Source: Clostridium sp. 12(A)
GTDB lineage: Bacteria; Bacillota; Clostridia; Lachnospirales; Lachnospiraceae
DNA length: 64,000 nt
Assembly: GCA_000526575.1 (NCBI GenBank)
Contig: JAGI01000002.1
Location: forward strand, 2,465,501-2,529,500
Direction: 5' to 3'
Part shown: positions 1 to 8,423 of the stretch, piece by piece
Numbering within the stretch: the first letter of the stretch is position 1
Layout: each line of letters begins with the position of its first letter
Position numbers and translations under genes: made by a program
Notes under the pieces: generated by a model
Database searches by the model: none
What the model saw: only the letters and a program-made list of their open reading frames with translations
What the model was told of the DNA's origin: nothing

Positions 1-346
1 CGTAGAGAGCTGCCGATATCCATCGTAATACATTTTGCTTCAGATTATTTATATTATAAAATAAATCCCAAATTATTGAACTAATAATAACACCGAAAGA
101 AGTAAAAACGTATGGAATTATCAACTGCCTGGTTTTCTTCTTTATGAGCTCATTCCAAGAAACATTTTTAAAAAAATAGCCACTAAGTATAAAGAAAATT
201 GGCATGTGGAAGCTAAAAATCAAATTTTGTACAGGCGGGCGATAATCATAATGGCCTATAATAACACTTATAATTCCTATTCCTTTTGCAACATCCAGAT
301 AGTCTATTCTCTTCTTTTCTACCTTATGCTCCTCCTTATAACCCAT
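1..346 (-). CDS. Acyltransferase family 3 membrane protein, 3' end beyond window
   Basis: This reading frame is open from an ATG at 346 to the window edge, about 115 residues, so only the N-terminal third of the protein is visible. It starts RIDYLDVAKGIGIISVIIGH, the typical opening of integral-membrane sugar O-acyltransferases (Acyl_transf_3, fucose 4-O-acetylase-like): a short charged head, then a first membrane segment carrying the catalytic-type His of 'IGH'. 'FSFHMPIFFILSGYFF' follows, also characteristic. The family moves acetyl or other acyl groups onto sugars at the membrane. A GGGGGAGG ribosome site at about 355-362 fixes the start. It is the last visible gene of the AT-rich minus-strand glycan cluster, so acylation of the cluster's product is the likely role; the substrate cannot be read. 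Confidence 0.82.
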   Translation of the reverse strand, partial: MGYKEEHKVEKKRIDYLDVAKGIGIISVIIGHYDYRPPVQNLIFSFHMPIFFILSGYFFKNVSWNELIKKKTRQLIIPYVFTSFGVIISSIIWDLFYNINNLKQNVLRWISAALY

Positions 347-525
347 AAGTTTGGCCTCCCCCCTGTCTAATATACATATACTTAAAAAATTCATAATGTA
401 GCATTTATATTCCTTTTTAATCTTACTATGCGAAAACATAAAAATCTTATTAACAACTAACCTTGCTACATCGACCACTCAACTCTATCTCTTGCTGGTA
501 GAACCATCTAAACCCGCTTTTATCT

Positions 526-2385
526 CTATCTACGAAGGATTCTTAAAGTCTTTACAAAAATCTTTTTTACAAAAGCATGCCTCCTTGTACCAAATGGCAA
601 CACCGCATCTTTTATCTGTATACACCGGTTTTTAAAGCCTCTATTTTGCCAGTAATAATGATTAGCAACAGTATGCGCCATGCGGTACATCATTGCTTCA
701 TAGAATGAAGTTTTTTTTGCATAATGCCAAAAAACTTCTGCCATATCCTGTTCTGGTGAAGTCCATGGCTTCTCTGGACCAGCATAATGAATTATTTTGG
801 GACTCTTTCTAGATTCCATATACATCTTATACTGCCATTGAGGTGCTAAACTGATAATATCTTTAATTCTAATACAACCGAAATCAACCATAACATTCCA
901 AGACATATCAATATACTTTACCCGACCTTTGCACAAGCAATTTAAGATATCCTGATCAAGCAATTGCCACTTTTGTGAGACAGCAAATTTAAGTATATAT
1001 TCCATACTATATGTATTTCTAAATTCCCTTAAATTTAATACGAGAGTTCCTGCCTGGAAATAGTCATAAGGACTATCTAACTTCATAATGGTATCCATAA
1101 AAAGTTTTTTATCTTTTTCATATCCGTTGTAAAGACCTGCTGTATCAGGATCATAACAAGCTGCTACGAGATACCCATTAACATCCGTATTATAAAGATC
1201 CGCTATATCCGCATTTACTATCATATCTGAATCAAGATATACAATTTTATCATAATTTGAAATTAATTCAGGCAGCACCAAGCGATAATACGTCTGAAGA
1301 CCAAAATGTCCTCTGACAAAAAAGTCATATCCCTCAATCAATTTTGTAGGATCTAAATATCTAATGCTAAAGTTATTAAAACCTTTAATGATTTGATTGA
1401 TTCGAGACTTATTTCCTTCACTAATATCCTGAGTAAGTATAATTATATCATAATTATTAATGTTTTTGGAATTATCTACAATTGATTGAATAAGGGTAGC
1501 GGTATATGGAACAAAAGAATCATTTGCCGCAAGTGCAACTGCTATATTACTTTCCTCAAAAGCAGGCTTTATCTCTTTAACTTCATTCACGTTTTTAAAT
1601 AATGTCCTCTGTAATTCTAAACATTTATAATTTCCTTTTTTCTTTTGGTATGTATACCATATGCCAAATAAGCGTTCACCCAAATAGCCGCTTACCCGAT
1701 ATCCTGCTATGTCATAATTGTGATAATCCCTACGTTTTTCATGTTCTTCCAGAATATCAAATAGCCACTGACTATATTCCTGAAATATTTCCCGTCTCAT
1801 AATAAACATATTACAAAAGTAGCCTAGATTAGATTTAAAATATTCATTAGCAGTCTGGTAATAGTCAGAATGCCTTTCTTTAATTATATCTAATAAAACA
1901 GTCAAGTCTTCTTCATATTGGTAAGGAGTAATTTCATACTGTTCATAATTGGATTTAACAGGAGGAACCAATTTTTGCAGATCAACTTGGGTTGTAGCTA
2001 TTATATCATACTGCCTTACCTTACGTTGAACAGTCTCTTCATCTAACTTCAAAAGTTCTATCGCAGAGTCATCTAAGTAATTTATTTCAGCATCCTCAAA
2101 TGGATTATGCGGTAAAATATTATCACTGAAATTCATGTATCTTCTATAATGAAAAAAGCCATAGTAATCGGCTTCCTCATTCTTCCATGCCCAATACTGC
2201 GCTGTCAACTCACAATACATTGGATTCTTTTCAGATATATTATCGCCTATATCATCATGCAACATATTATTAAATTTTTCTGACGCATTTTTAGCGCCTA
2301 CCTGAATAGGATAAAAAAAAGACCTTTTAGGTAAATAACACCTTTTGTGGCATGATATATATATTTTAATTTTACTATCCATCAT
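526..2385 (-). CDS. DUF4422-GT8 two-domain glycosyltransferase (copy 1)
   Basis: This 619-aa cytosolic protein has two domains. Residues about 5-265 match DUF4422 (YCELTAQYWAWKN near 57-69, HYRR at 79-82, CNMFIMRREIF near 191). Residues about 281-550 form a GT8 domain with the opening 'VALAANDSFVPY', a metal-binding D-S-D at 385-387 and a late 'HYAGPEKPW' motif. GT8 enzymes are retaining transferases using UDP-Glc, UDP-Gal or related donors; DUF4422 domains occur in capsule and exopolysaccharide transferases. The start ATG has AACGGAGG seven bases upstream. It lies 23 bp after the exporter ATPase. It is a clear paralogue of the gene at 3999-5846 with the same domain order. The acceptor and linkage are unknown. 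Confidence 0.85.
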   Translation of the reverse strand: MMDSKIKIYISCHKRCYLPKRSFFYPIQVGAKNASEKFNNMLHDDIGDNISEKNPMYCELTAQYWAWKNEEADYYGFFHYRRYMNFSDNILPHNPFEDAEINYLDDSAIELLKLDEETVQRKVRQYDIIATTQVDLQKLVPPVKSNYEQYEITPYQYEEDLTVLLDIIKERHSDYYQTANEYFKSNLGYFCNMFIMRREIFQEYSQWLFDILEEHEKRRDYHNYDIAGYRVSGYLGERLFGIWYTYQKKKGNYKCLELQRTLFKNVNEVKEIKPAFEESNIAVALAANDSFVPYTATLIQSIVDNSKNINNYDIIILTQDISEGNKSRINQIIKGFNNFSIRYLDPTKLIEGYDFFVRGHFGLQTYYRLVLPELISNYDKIVYLDSDMIVNADIADLYNTDVNGYLVAACYDPDTAGLYNGYEKDKKLFMDTIMKLDSPYDYFQAGTLVLNLREFRNTYSMEYILKFAVSQKWQLLDQDILNCLCKGRVKYIDMSWNVMVDFGCIRIKDIISLAPQWQYKMYMESRKSPKIIHYAGPEKPWTSPEQDMAEVFWHYAKKTSFYEAMMYRMAHTVANHYYWQNRGFKNRCIQIKDAVLPFGTRRHAFVKKIFVKTLRILRR

Positions 2386-2408
2386 TACTTTTCCTCCGTT
2401 AAACGCCT

Positions 2409-3158
2409 TTATATTTTTTGTAATTTCATATATGCATCACAAACTTCATTTACTTCCCCCGCCATTTTCTGAACCCCCTTGTCTAACCATATAGCATTTT
2501 CACAAAGATTACGTACAGAATCAATATCATGTGACACATATAAAAGAGTAACTCCATTATCAAGCAAATCTTTCATTCTAGCCTGGCATTTTTGTTGAAA
2601 AGCCCAATCGCCTACAGAAAGAACTTCATCAACAATCAATATATCTGGTTTTACAACAGTTGCTATAGAAAAACCAAGTCTTGCAGACATTCCAGATGAG
2701 TAATTTTTAATAGGCATATCAAGAAAATCCCATAATTCAGCAAAATCTACAATCTGATCAAAATGATTCTGCATATATTTTTTAGAATGTCCTAATACTG
2801 CTCCATTTAAAAAAATATTTTCTCTAGCAGTTAATTCTCCATCAAAACCAGCGCCTAATTCAATTAATGGTGCAATTGTTCCATTAACCAGCACTTTACC
2901 TTTATATGGTTTCATTATACCGCATATTAATTTAAGTAATGTGGACTTACCAGAGCCATTCGTACCAATTAATCCCCAAGACTCTCCTCTTTTTACGTGA
3001 AAAGAAACATTTTTTAATGCTAAAAATTCTTGAAACATTAATTTACCTTGCAAAAGCTTCACAAAGTATTCTTTTAGATTATCAATACGTTCAGATGCCA
3101 TATTAAACCGGACCGTCGCATCTTGCACGGATATGGCAAATTCATTATTATCTATCAT
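2409..3158 (-). CDS. Polysaccharide/teichoic-type ABC exporter, ATP-binding subunit
   Basis: This 249-aa ATPase powers glycan export with the permease encoded 23 bp upstream (3182-3970). Walker A (GTNGSGKST) lies at about 65-73, the ABC signature reads NYSSGM, and Walker B reads ILIVDE followed by VLSVGD, all typical of the TagH/Wzt/RfbB branch. It ends soon after the nucleotide-binding domain, so it lacks the C-terminal glycan-recognition domain present in the second Wzt of this window (31452-32795). By family knowledge such short forms export undecaprenyl-linked chains without recognising a modified chain end. An AGAGG site five bases before the ATG supports the start. Confidence 0.9.
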   Translation of the reverse strand: MIDNNEFAISVQDATVRFNMASERIDNLKEYFVKLLQGKLMFQEFLALKNVSFHVKRGESWGLIGTNGSGKSTLLKLICGIMKPYKGKVLVNGTIAPLIELGAGFDGELTARENIFLNGAVLGHSKKYMQNHFDQIVDFAELWDFLDMPIKNYSSGMSARLGFSIATVVKPDILIVDEVLSVGDWAFQQKCQARMKDLLDNGVTLLYVSHDIDSVRNLCENAIWLDKGVQKMAGEVNEVCDAYMKLQKI

Positions 3159-3181
3159 CTTGACCTCTTTCTTTATGGCAT

Positions 3182-3970
3182 TTAAATGTATAAAATGAAC
3201 TTATCTTGAGTTTTATAAAAGCTCCAGGTTCCAAACATTAATACACAAACGGCAACACCAATGCCATAAATAATCAATTTAGGTTCAGGCATATAACCAT
3301 TTAATACAATTGTTCTAAATTGCGTTACATAGCTGTACATAGGATTAAGATACTTAATCAAACGCAGTAATGTTTCTGGCAATGATTCTGCTGGATAAAA
3401 AATAGGGGTCAGATACATCCAAGCCGTTAAAAAAGCACCATATATATGCTGTACATCTCTAAAATAAACGGAAGCTTGTGCCAGAAAAAGCCCTACTCCC
3501 ATACAAAAAATATAAATTTCTATAACCACCACAGGAATAAATAGCATAGACCAACTTAATTTAACCTTGCAAATAAAGCATACTAATACGAGAGCACCCA
3601 TAGCAAATAGTAAATTTACAAGAGAACTACTAACCTTTGAAATTGTAAATATATATTTGGGTACATATGTCTTTTTTAATAAAGGAGCATTTCCTACAAT
3701 AGAAAACATAGCCTGATTTGTTGATTCAGAAAGAAAATTAAAGCAGGTTTGTCCTATTAAAAGATATACCGGATAATAAGGTATTTCAAACCGGAACATA
3801 TTGGTAAATACTATAACCATGACAAGCATTATCAAAAGCGGATTTAAAATACTCCATACATAACCAAGAAAACTTCTTCTATATTTTAATTTCACATCCT
3901 TCTGAACAAGCTGAATAATTAAATCTTTATATCGATAACAATTCATAATTCGACTAATTAACGAATTCAT
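3182..3970 (-). CDS. Polysaccharide ABC-2 exporter, permease subunit
   Basis: This is a 262-aa ABC-2 type membrane protein of the TagG/Wzm family with about six hydrophobic segments and the family motif 'LKYRRSFLGYVWSILNPLL' near its N-terminus. It forms the channel for the ATPase at 2409-3158. I place the start at the ATG at 3970 because a GAGGAG site sits at 3975-3980. A longer frame from 4009 exists but has no good ribosome site and would overlap the previous gene's stop. The pair would move a lipid-linked glycan across the cytoplasmic membrane. Confidence 0.88.
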   Translation of the reverse strand: MNSLISRIMNCYRYKDLIIQLVQKDVKLKYRRSFLGYVWSILNPLLIMLVMVIVFTNMFRFEIPYYPVYLLIGQTCFNFLSESTNQAMFSIVGNAPLLKKTYVPKYIFTISKVSSSLVNLLFAMGALVLVCFICKVKLSWSMLFIPVVVIEIYIFCMGVGLFLAQASVYFRDVQHIYGAFLTAWMYLTPIFYPAESLPETLLRLIKYLNPMYSYVTQFRTIVLNGYMPEPKLIIYGIGVAVCVLMFGTWSFYKTQDKFILYI

Positions 3971-3998
3971 ATATCTCCTCATTTTCCATATTTTCAAC

Positions 3999-5846
3999 CT
4001 ATTTTGCAATTGAATAATATAATTTTTTAATTAATTCCCGCCTCTTTGTTCCTATTGGGAATATATAATATCCCAGAGACTTAACGAAACCGCCATTAGC
4101 ATGATAGGAACTCCCACTTTTTTTTCTGGCATCAGTATCCACACACAAACGCTCCAGAATCTGTTCATAAAAAGGAGACTGTCTAGCAATCTTCCAAAAT
4201 AACCAGCCATAATCCTCAGAAGCTTTTTTCCATGGCTTTTGTATGCCTGCAAAATGAATAATTGATGGAGATTTTCGTGCTTCCATGTACTGTTCAAAGA
4301 TAATAGCTGGAGCCCTGCTTGCTACCTCTCTTATTCGTTTACCATTACAATCCGATATCACATTCCATGACATATCTAAATAAGTAACACGATCTTCACA
4401 TACAATGTTTAGTATATCTTGATCAGAATACTTATAAATACCAGTAGATGCCATTTCTAAAAGTTTTTCTGCAGTAACAACTTTTCTCATTTCATTTATA
4501 TTCATCAAAAGGACGCCAGCCTGAAAATACTTATAAGGGTCCTTAAGCCGCAGATTCTTTCTTTCATATTCCTTCATACGTAACCACGGACTATTAAGTT
4601 GCCCTGCAAAATCCACATCATAAACAGCACCAATAAGATTTTTTTCCAGATTTGTCTCATATAACTCAATTAAATCCCGGCACACAATAAGATCACAATC
4701 CAAGTAAATAACTTTATCATACTCCTTCATAATATCCAATATCAAAAAACGATAAAAAGTTTCAACAGTTATATGATCCTTTGCCTGTAATTTATAATTA
4801 TCTATATATTCTCCGATTTGAATAAAAATAAGTTCAATATTATCAGTTCCTTCTGTTTGAATATTGAGAATTTTCTGATTTTCTACGCTAATATCCGTAT
4901 GAAAAATAAATATTTTGCAATATCGATTTTTTGTCGAATTAATAATAGATTGGATGCAAACGCTCATATATGGAACATAGAAATCATTTGCTGCTAATAC
5001 AATAGGTATTACTGAATTTTCTTTATCCGATTGCACGCTCATTTGTTTAGTAGTATTCTTAAATAGTGCAATTTGTAATTCCTTTGTTTTATATGTTTTT
5101 AATGATTGTATATAAGTAAAATAAATACCCGCTATTCTTTCACCCAAATGTCCTATTGTTCGCATTGATTGGACCGAGTAACCAGTCATCTCCCATCTGT
5201 TCTCAAACTCTCCCAATATACCAAACAAGACCTCAGAATACTGCTTGAATAATTCATTGTTCATGATGAACATGTTGCAAGGATAAAAAATTTTACCATT
5301 TACATAGGTATTTGCACAATCATATAAAAACGGATATTTATCTTTTATGATATCCATCATTATCTCAAAATCTTTATAATTTAGTTCATCCGCCTTTTTA
5401 TAATGATCTGCCACCGTCTTAGCTTTTAATAATTTTACATCAATGCCCTTAGCTATAATAAAATCATATAATTCTACAACATTTCTAATATGTGTTTCAT
5501 CAAAGTTTAATTTTTCCAGGCTCTCATCATTTAAATATTTTAAAGGTACTGTACCCCAGCCATCCTCAGCAAGATTCTCATCACTAAAAGAGAAAACTCG
5601 ACGGTAATGGCAAAATCCATAATAATCAGCCTCTTGATTTTTCCATGCCCAATATTGAGTTGTAAGTTCACAATAGCTTTTATTTAAAGCAGATATATTG
5701 TCTCCAGTATTATCAAGGTACATATTATCACTAATAGGCTGAGTTTGATAATCCGCACCAGCAATAACATTTCTAATAATCGGGAGTTCGATTTTCCGAT
5801 TATCTTTATTGGGTGTATGTGTAATAAATATTTTTATATTTTTCAT
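3999..5846 (-). CDS. DUF4422-GT8 two-domain glycosyltransferase (copy 2)
   Basis: This 615-aa paralogue of the gene at 526-2385 has DUF4422 at about 3-265 (YCELTTQYWAWKNQEADYYG near 58-77, HYRR at 80-83) and GT8 at about 281-550. The GT8 metal motif is D-C-D at 383-385 rather than D-S-D. The late motif reads 'HFAGIQKPW'. GGAG lies nine bases before the ATG. The two copies flank the exporter genes, which suggests an old duplication followed by specialisation to different donors or acceptors; this is inferred from layout and divergence. It probably adds a retaining hexosyl linkage to the lipid-linked chain. Confidence 0.85.
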   Translation of the reverse strand: MKNIKIFITHTPNKDNRKIELPIIRNVIAGADYQTQPISDNMYLDNTGDNISALNKSYCELTTQYWAWKNQEADYYGFCHYRRVFSFSDENLAEDGWGTVPLKYLNDESLEKLNFDETHIRNVVELYDFIIAKGIDVKLLKAKTVADHYKKADELNYKDFEIMMDIIKDKYPFLYDCANTYVNGKIFYPCNMFIMNNELFKQYSEVLFGILGEFENRWEMTGYSVQSMRTIGHLGERIAGIYFTYIQSLKTYKTKELQIALFKNTTKQMSVQSDKENSVIPIVLAANDFYVPYMSVCIQSIINSTKNRYCKIFIFHTDISVENQKILNIQTEGTDNIELIFIQIGEYIDNYKLQAKDHITVETFYRFLILDIMKEYDKVIYLDCDLIVCRDLIELYETNLEKNLIGAVYDVDFAGQLNSPWLRMKEYERKNLRLKDPYKYFQAGVLLMNINEMRKVVTAEKLLEMASTGIYKYSDQDILNIVCEDRVTYLDMSWNVISDCNGKRIREVASRAPAIIFEQYMEARKSPSIIHFAGIQKPWKKASEDYGWLFWKIARQSPFYEQILERLCVDTDARKKSGSSYHANGGFVKSLGYYIFPIGTKRRELIKKLYYSIAK

Positions 5847-5881
5847 TTAACCTAGCTCCACGAAGTATAATTATACATTTG

Positions 5882-6877
5882 CTATGTTTTATTTGATTTT
5901 ACAGCAAATCTAACTATTATTGAAATTAAATCGTATGTTATGTAATTTGTTAACCTTAATATAGATACTGCTGGATTTTTTATTTTTTCATAAATGTCAT
6001 GATACTGTTCCTTCAGGATCTTTTCAAAATGAATTATATCTTTCTTATGGCTATTTTTAAAGCTAAGGTATATTTTATATTGGCTTGTTACACTTCTTGC
6101 AATTATTTCAGCCATACAATCTTTTATTTCATTAGAAACACTTCTGTTTTGATTAAAATATTTTAATAAACAGTTCACTACTTTTTCATGTTGAGCACAT
6201 CGTTTCTGCATGTTTTCAATACTAACACTCTGAGCAGCCTGGCCGACGCGATACATATATACGTAATCCGGTATAGCTGCAATCGTCTTAATGTAGGGGA
6301 TAGGGAACGTTATATACTCTAAATCCACATAATAGCAATGTTCATCGATTCTTTCGGGGATTTTTTTAAGAATTTCCGTACGATATGAAATCGCATGCAT
6401 TTTAAAAAATATCTTACTTGAAACCATTTGAAACGGTATAACAGTTCCATATTCAATTCCTGAGCATATCTCTTTAATTTCCTTGCTTTTCTTCCCAGTT
6501 ATATCATCAACCCAATAGTAATTACTCAGAACCATATCAACGTCTAGATCATCCATAAGTTTAACCAGGCTTCTAACACCTTTAGCATTAACCCAGTCAT
6601 CACCGTCTACCACTTTAAAATATTTACCAGTTGCCTCCTGTATGCCTACGTTTATAGTAGAGCCATGGCCCCCATTTTCCTTCGTTATCATTCGAAATGT
6701 ATCAGGATATTCATTAACATAGGTTTGCCCAATTGTAGAACTAGAATCGCATGAACCATCATTTATAATCAATACTTCTAGCTTATCCAATATCTCCGAA
6801 ATAACAAAAGATTTAAGACATTGATCTAAATATTTCTCAACGTTATATACCGGCACGACAATCGTTAAAATTTTCAT
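5882..6877 (-). CDS. GT2 family glycosyltransferase
   Basis: This 331-aa protein is a GT-A fold inverting transferase. It opens with 'ILTIVVPVYNVEKYLDQCL', has the nucleotide-binding 'INDGSCDSS' near residue 39 and a D-G-D-D-W metal motif near 93, as in the capsule and teichoic GT2 enzymes. The C-terminal part is an alpha-helical acceptor region with no clear membrane segment. The start is supported by AGAGG about nine bases upstream. It follows the initiating sugar-phosphate transferase gene by 12 bp, so it may add the second sugar of the lipid-linked unit. The sugar identity is not readable. Confidence 0.87.
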   Translation of the reverse strand: MKILTIVVPVYNVEKYLDQCLKSFVISEILDKLEVLIINDGSCDSSSTIGQTYVNEYPDTFRMITKENGGHGSTINVGIQEATGKYFKVVDGDDWVNAKGVRSLVKLMDDLDVDMVLSNYYWVDDITGKKSKEIKEICSGIEYGTVIPFQMVSSKIFFKMHAISYRTEILKKIPERIDEHCYYVDLEYITFPIPYIKTIAAIPDYVYMYRVGQAAQSVSIENMQKRCAQHEKVVNCLLKYFNQNRSVSNEIKDCMAEIIARSVTSQYKIYLSFKNSHKKDIIHFEKILKEQYHDIYEKIKNPAVSILRLTNYITYDLISIIVRFAVKSNKT

Positions 6878-6889
6878 TTATCTTTTCCT

Positions 6890-8236
6890 CTAATCACTTT
6901 TCTCTGGAGATACCCCTTCTGTCGCCTCCTTCATAAACATAATTTTAGGAGTCATAAAAATTAATTTCAAGTCTAGGAGAAAGGAATAATTACGAATATA
7001 TGTTAAATCCAATTTCAACTTATCATACGATGTAGTATTGTACTTTCCATATATTTGAGCATACCCCGTTAAACCTGCTTTAACTTTGGTTCTAAAAGAA
7101 AATTCTGGTATCTCTTTCTCTATTTCAGATGCAAGCTCTGGTCGTTCAGGTCTTGGACCAACAAATGACATTTCACCTTTTAAAATATTAAATAGCTGCG
7201 GAAGTTCATCTAGTCTTGTTCTCCTAAGCATATGACCTATTGGCAATATTCTAGAATCACCTTCTTGGGCTAATCGTGCTACTCCATCTTTTTCTGCTTC
7301 TTGTATCATAGTACGAAATTTAAATATTTCAAATATCTCTCCGTTTTTTGTAAGTCTCGTTTGCTTAAAAAAGACTGGTCCACGATCAGTCAATTTGATT
7401 GATAGACCAATTACACAAAAAAGAGGACTAGTTAATATTATACCTACAAAAGCGCCTATAACATCTACAAGACGCTTTATAAATTCCTGTTCGATCGTAA
7501 GCCCTTCATTTCTAGACAAAAAAAGAGGGGAATCAAAAAGATTGAGCTCTACACTGCTCTTTAAAATTATATCTGAGATTTTAGGCACATTATAAGTACG
7601 AATAGAATTAGCAAAACAGTATTTTAATAATAGATTTCTTTTATGAGATTCAATATCTCCAATTATTACACCATCATAATTTAAGATTTCTTTTTCAATG
7701 AAAGTCATCTCTTGCTGAATATTTAGAATTCTGCATATTTCATATTTATCCTCTCGTGAATTTATTTTCTCTACAAGATGATAGTCTGAGCGACCTCCCG
7801 ATATTAATAACATTTTCCTTGGCGGAAAAATTTTCACATAAATTCTATGATAAATTAGTGTCCATATTATAATCACTAGAAAGTCAATCAAAGTCATTTT
7901 AATAAGTTGCACTGGACTAAGAAAGTGTTTATCTAATACAGAGATTTGAAAATATGTAAATGTGTTTGTAAAAACTATTGATAAAATTTGGGAATAAAGT
8001 AGATTGCCTTTTTTTAAATATCCAACTTTATATCCACCATAAGTATTCATTATAAGGATTAGCAAAACTCCATATAAAAATATCATCATCCAATTTCCTC
8101 TTCTAAAAAAAGGAAACTCGATTATTTTATTATAATGACTAATCCATGTCCATCCATATATTGAAATAAGCATTGATGTTATTCCAAATGTAAATATCAA
8201 TTTTATCAATCGTTTATATTTTTGATCAATCTTCAT
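6890..8236 (-). CDS. Undecaprenyl-phosphate sugar-1-phosphate transferase (initiating enzyme)
   Basis: This 448-aa polyprenyl glycosylphosphotransferase of the WcaJ/WbaP/WsaP type starts glycan assembly by moving a sugar-1-phosphate to undecaprenyl phosphate. The N-terminal half has about four membrane segments and a CoA-binding-like fold. The last 190 residues are the catalytic domain: 'FIKRLVDVIGAFVGIILTSP', then 'GPVFFKQTRLTKNGEIFEI', 'KFRTM', 'RRTRLDELPQLFNILKGEMS' and 'FVGPRPERPE'. I place the start at the ATG at 8236, eight bases after AAGGTG (8245-8250); an in-frame TTG six bases upstream is possible. The gene has its own promoter candidate at 8283-8312 and follows a terminator-like hairpin, so it may be expressed apart from the polymerase gene. 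Confidence 0.92.
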   Translation of the reverse strand: MKIDQKYKRLIKLIFTFGITSMLISIYGWTWISHYNKIIEFPFFRRGNWMMIFLYGVLLILIMNTYGGYKVGYLKKGNLLYSQILSIVFTNTFTYFQISVLDKHFLSPVQLIKMTLIDFLVIIIWTLIYHRIYVKIFPPRKMLLISGGRSDYHLVEKINSREDKYEICRILNIQQEMTFIEKEILNYDGVIIGDIESHKRNLLLKYCFANSIRTYNVPKISDIILKSSVELNLFDSPLFLSRNEGLTIEQEFIKRLVDVIGAFVGIILTSPLFCVIGLSIKLTDRGPVFFKQTRLTKNGEIFEIFKFRTMIQEAEKDGVARLAQEGDSRILPIGHMLRRTRLDELPQLFNILKGEMSFVGPRPERPELASEIEKEIPEFSFRTKVKAGLTGYAQIYGKYNTTSYDKLKLDLTYIRNYSFLLDLKLIFMTPKIMFMKEATEGVSPEKSD

Positions 8237-8282
8237 TTTCAATACACCTTAGTAAATTATTTTTATCCTTGTAAGCCATACT

Positions 8283-8312
8283 AGTATAACATATATTACA
8301 TATTTAGTACAA
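8283..8312 (-). promoter_or_regulatory. Sigma-A-type promoter for the sugar transferase gene
   Basis: On the minus strand TTGTAC (8307-8312) and TATACT (8283-8288) are separated by 18 bases, about 45 bases before the start at 8236. It lies in the 180-bp gap after the ligase/polymerase gene. Confidence 0.5.
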
Positions 8313-8375
8313 CTTTCTACAGTCAAAAAACTAATGTTATTATTTAAGATTTTATGAATATATAAACTAAATATA

Positions 8376-8415
8376 AATAAATACCCAAACCTGTTTAATA
8401 TATCCAGATTTGGGT
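8376..8415 (-). terminator. Weak terminator or attenuator after the ligase/polymerase gene
   Basis: The arms at 8383-8393 and 8405-8415 form an 11-bp stem (ACCCAAATCTG with CAGGTTTGGGT on the minus strand, one G-U pair). An AT-rich ATTTATTTAT tract follows instead of a pure T-run, so termination may be partial. Confidence 0.5.
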
Positions 8416-8423
8416 AATCACTT

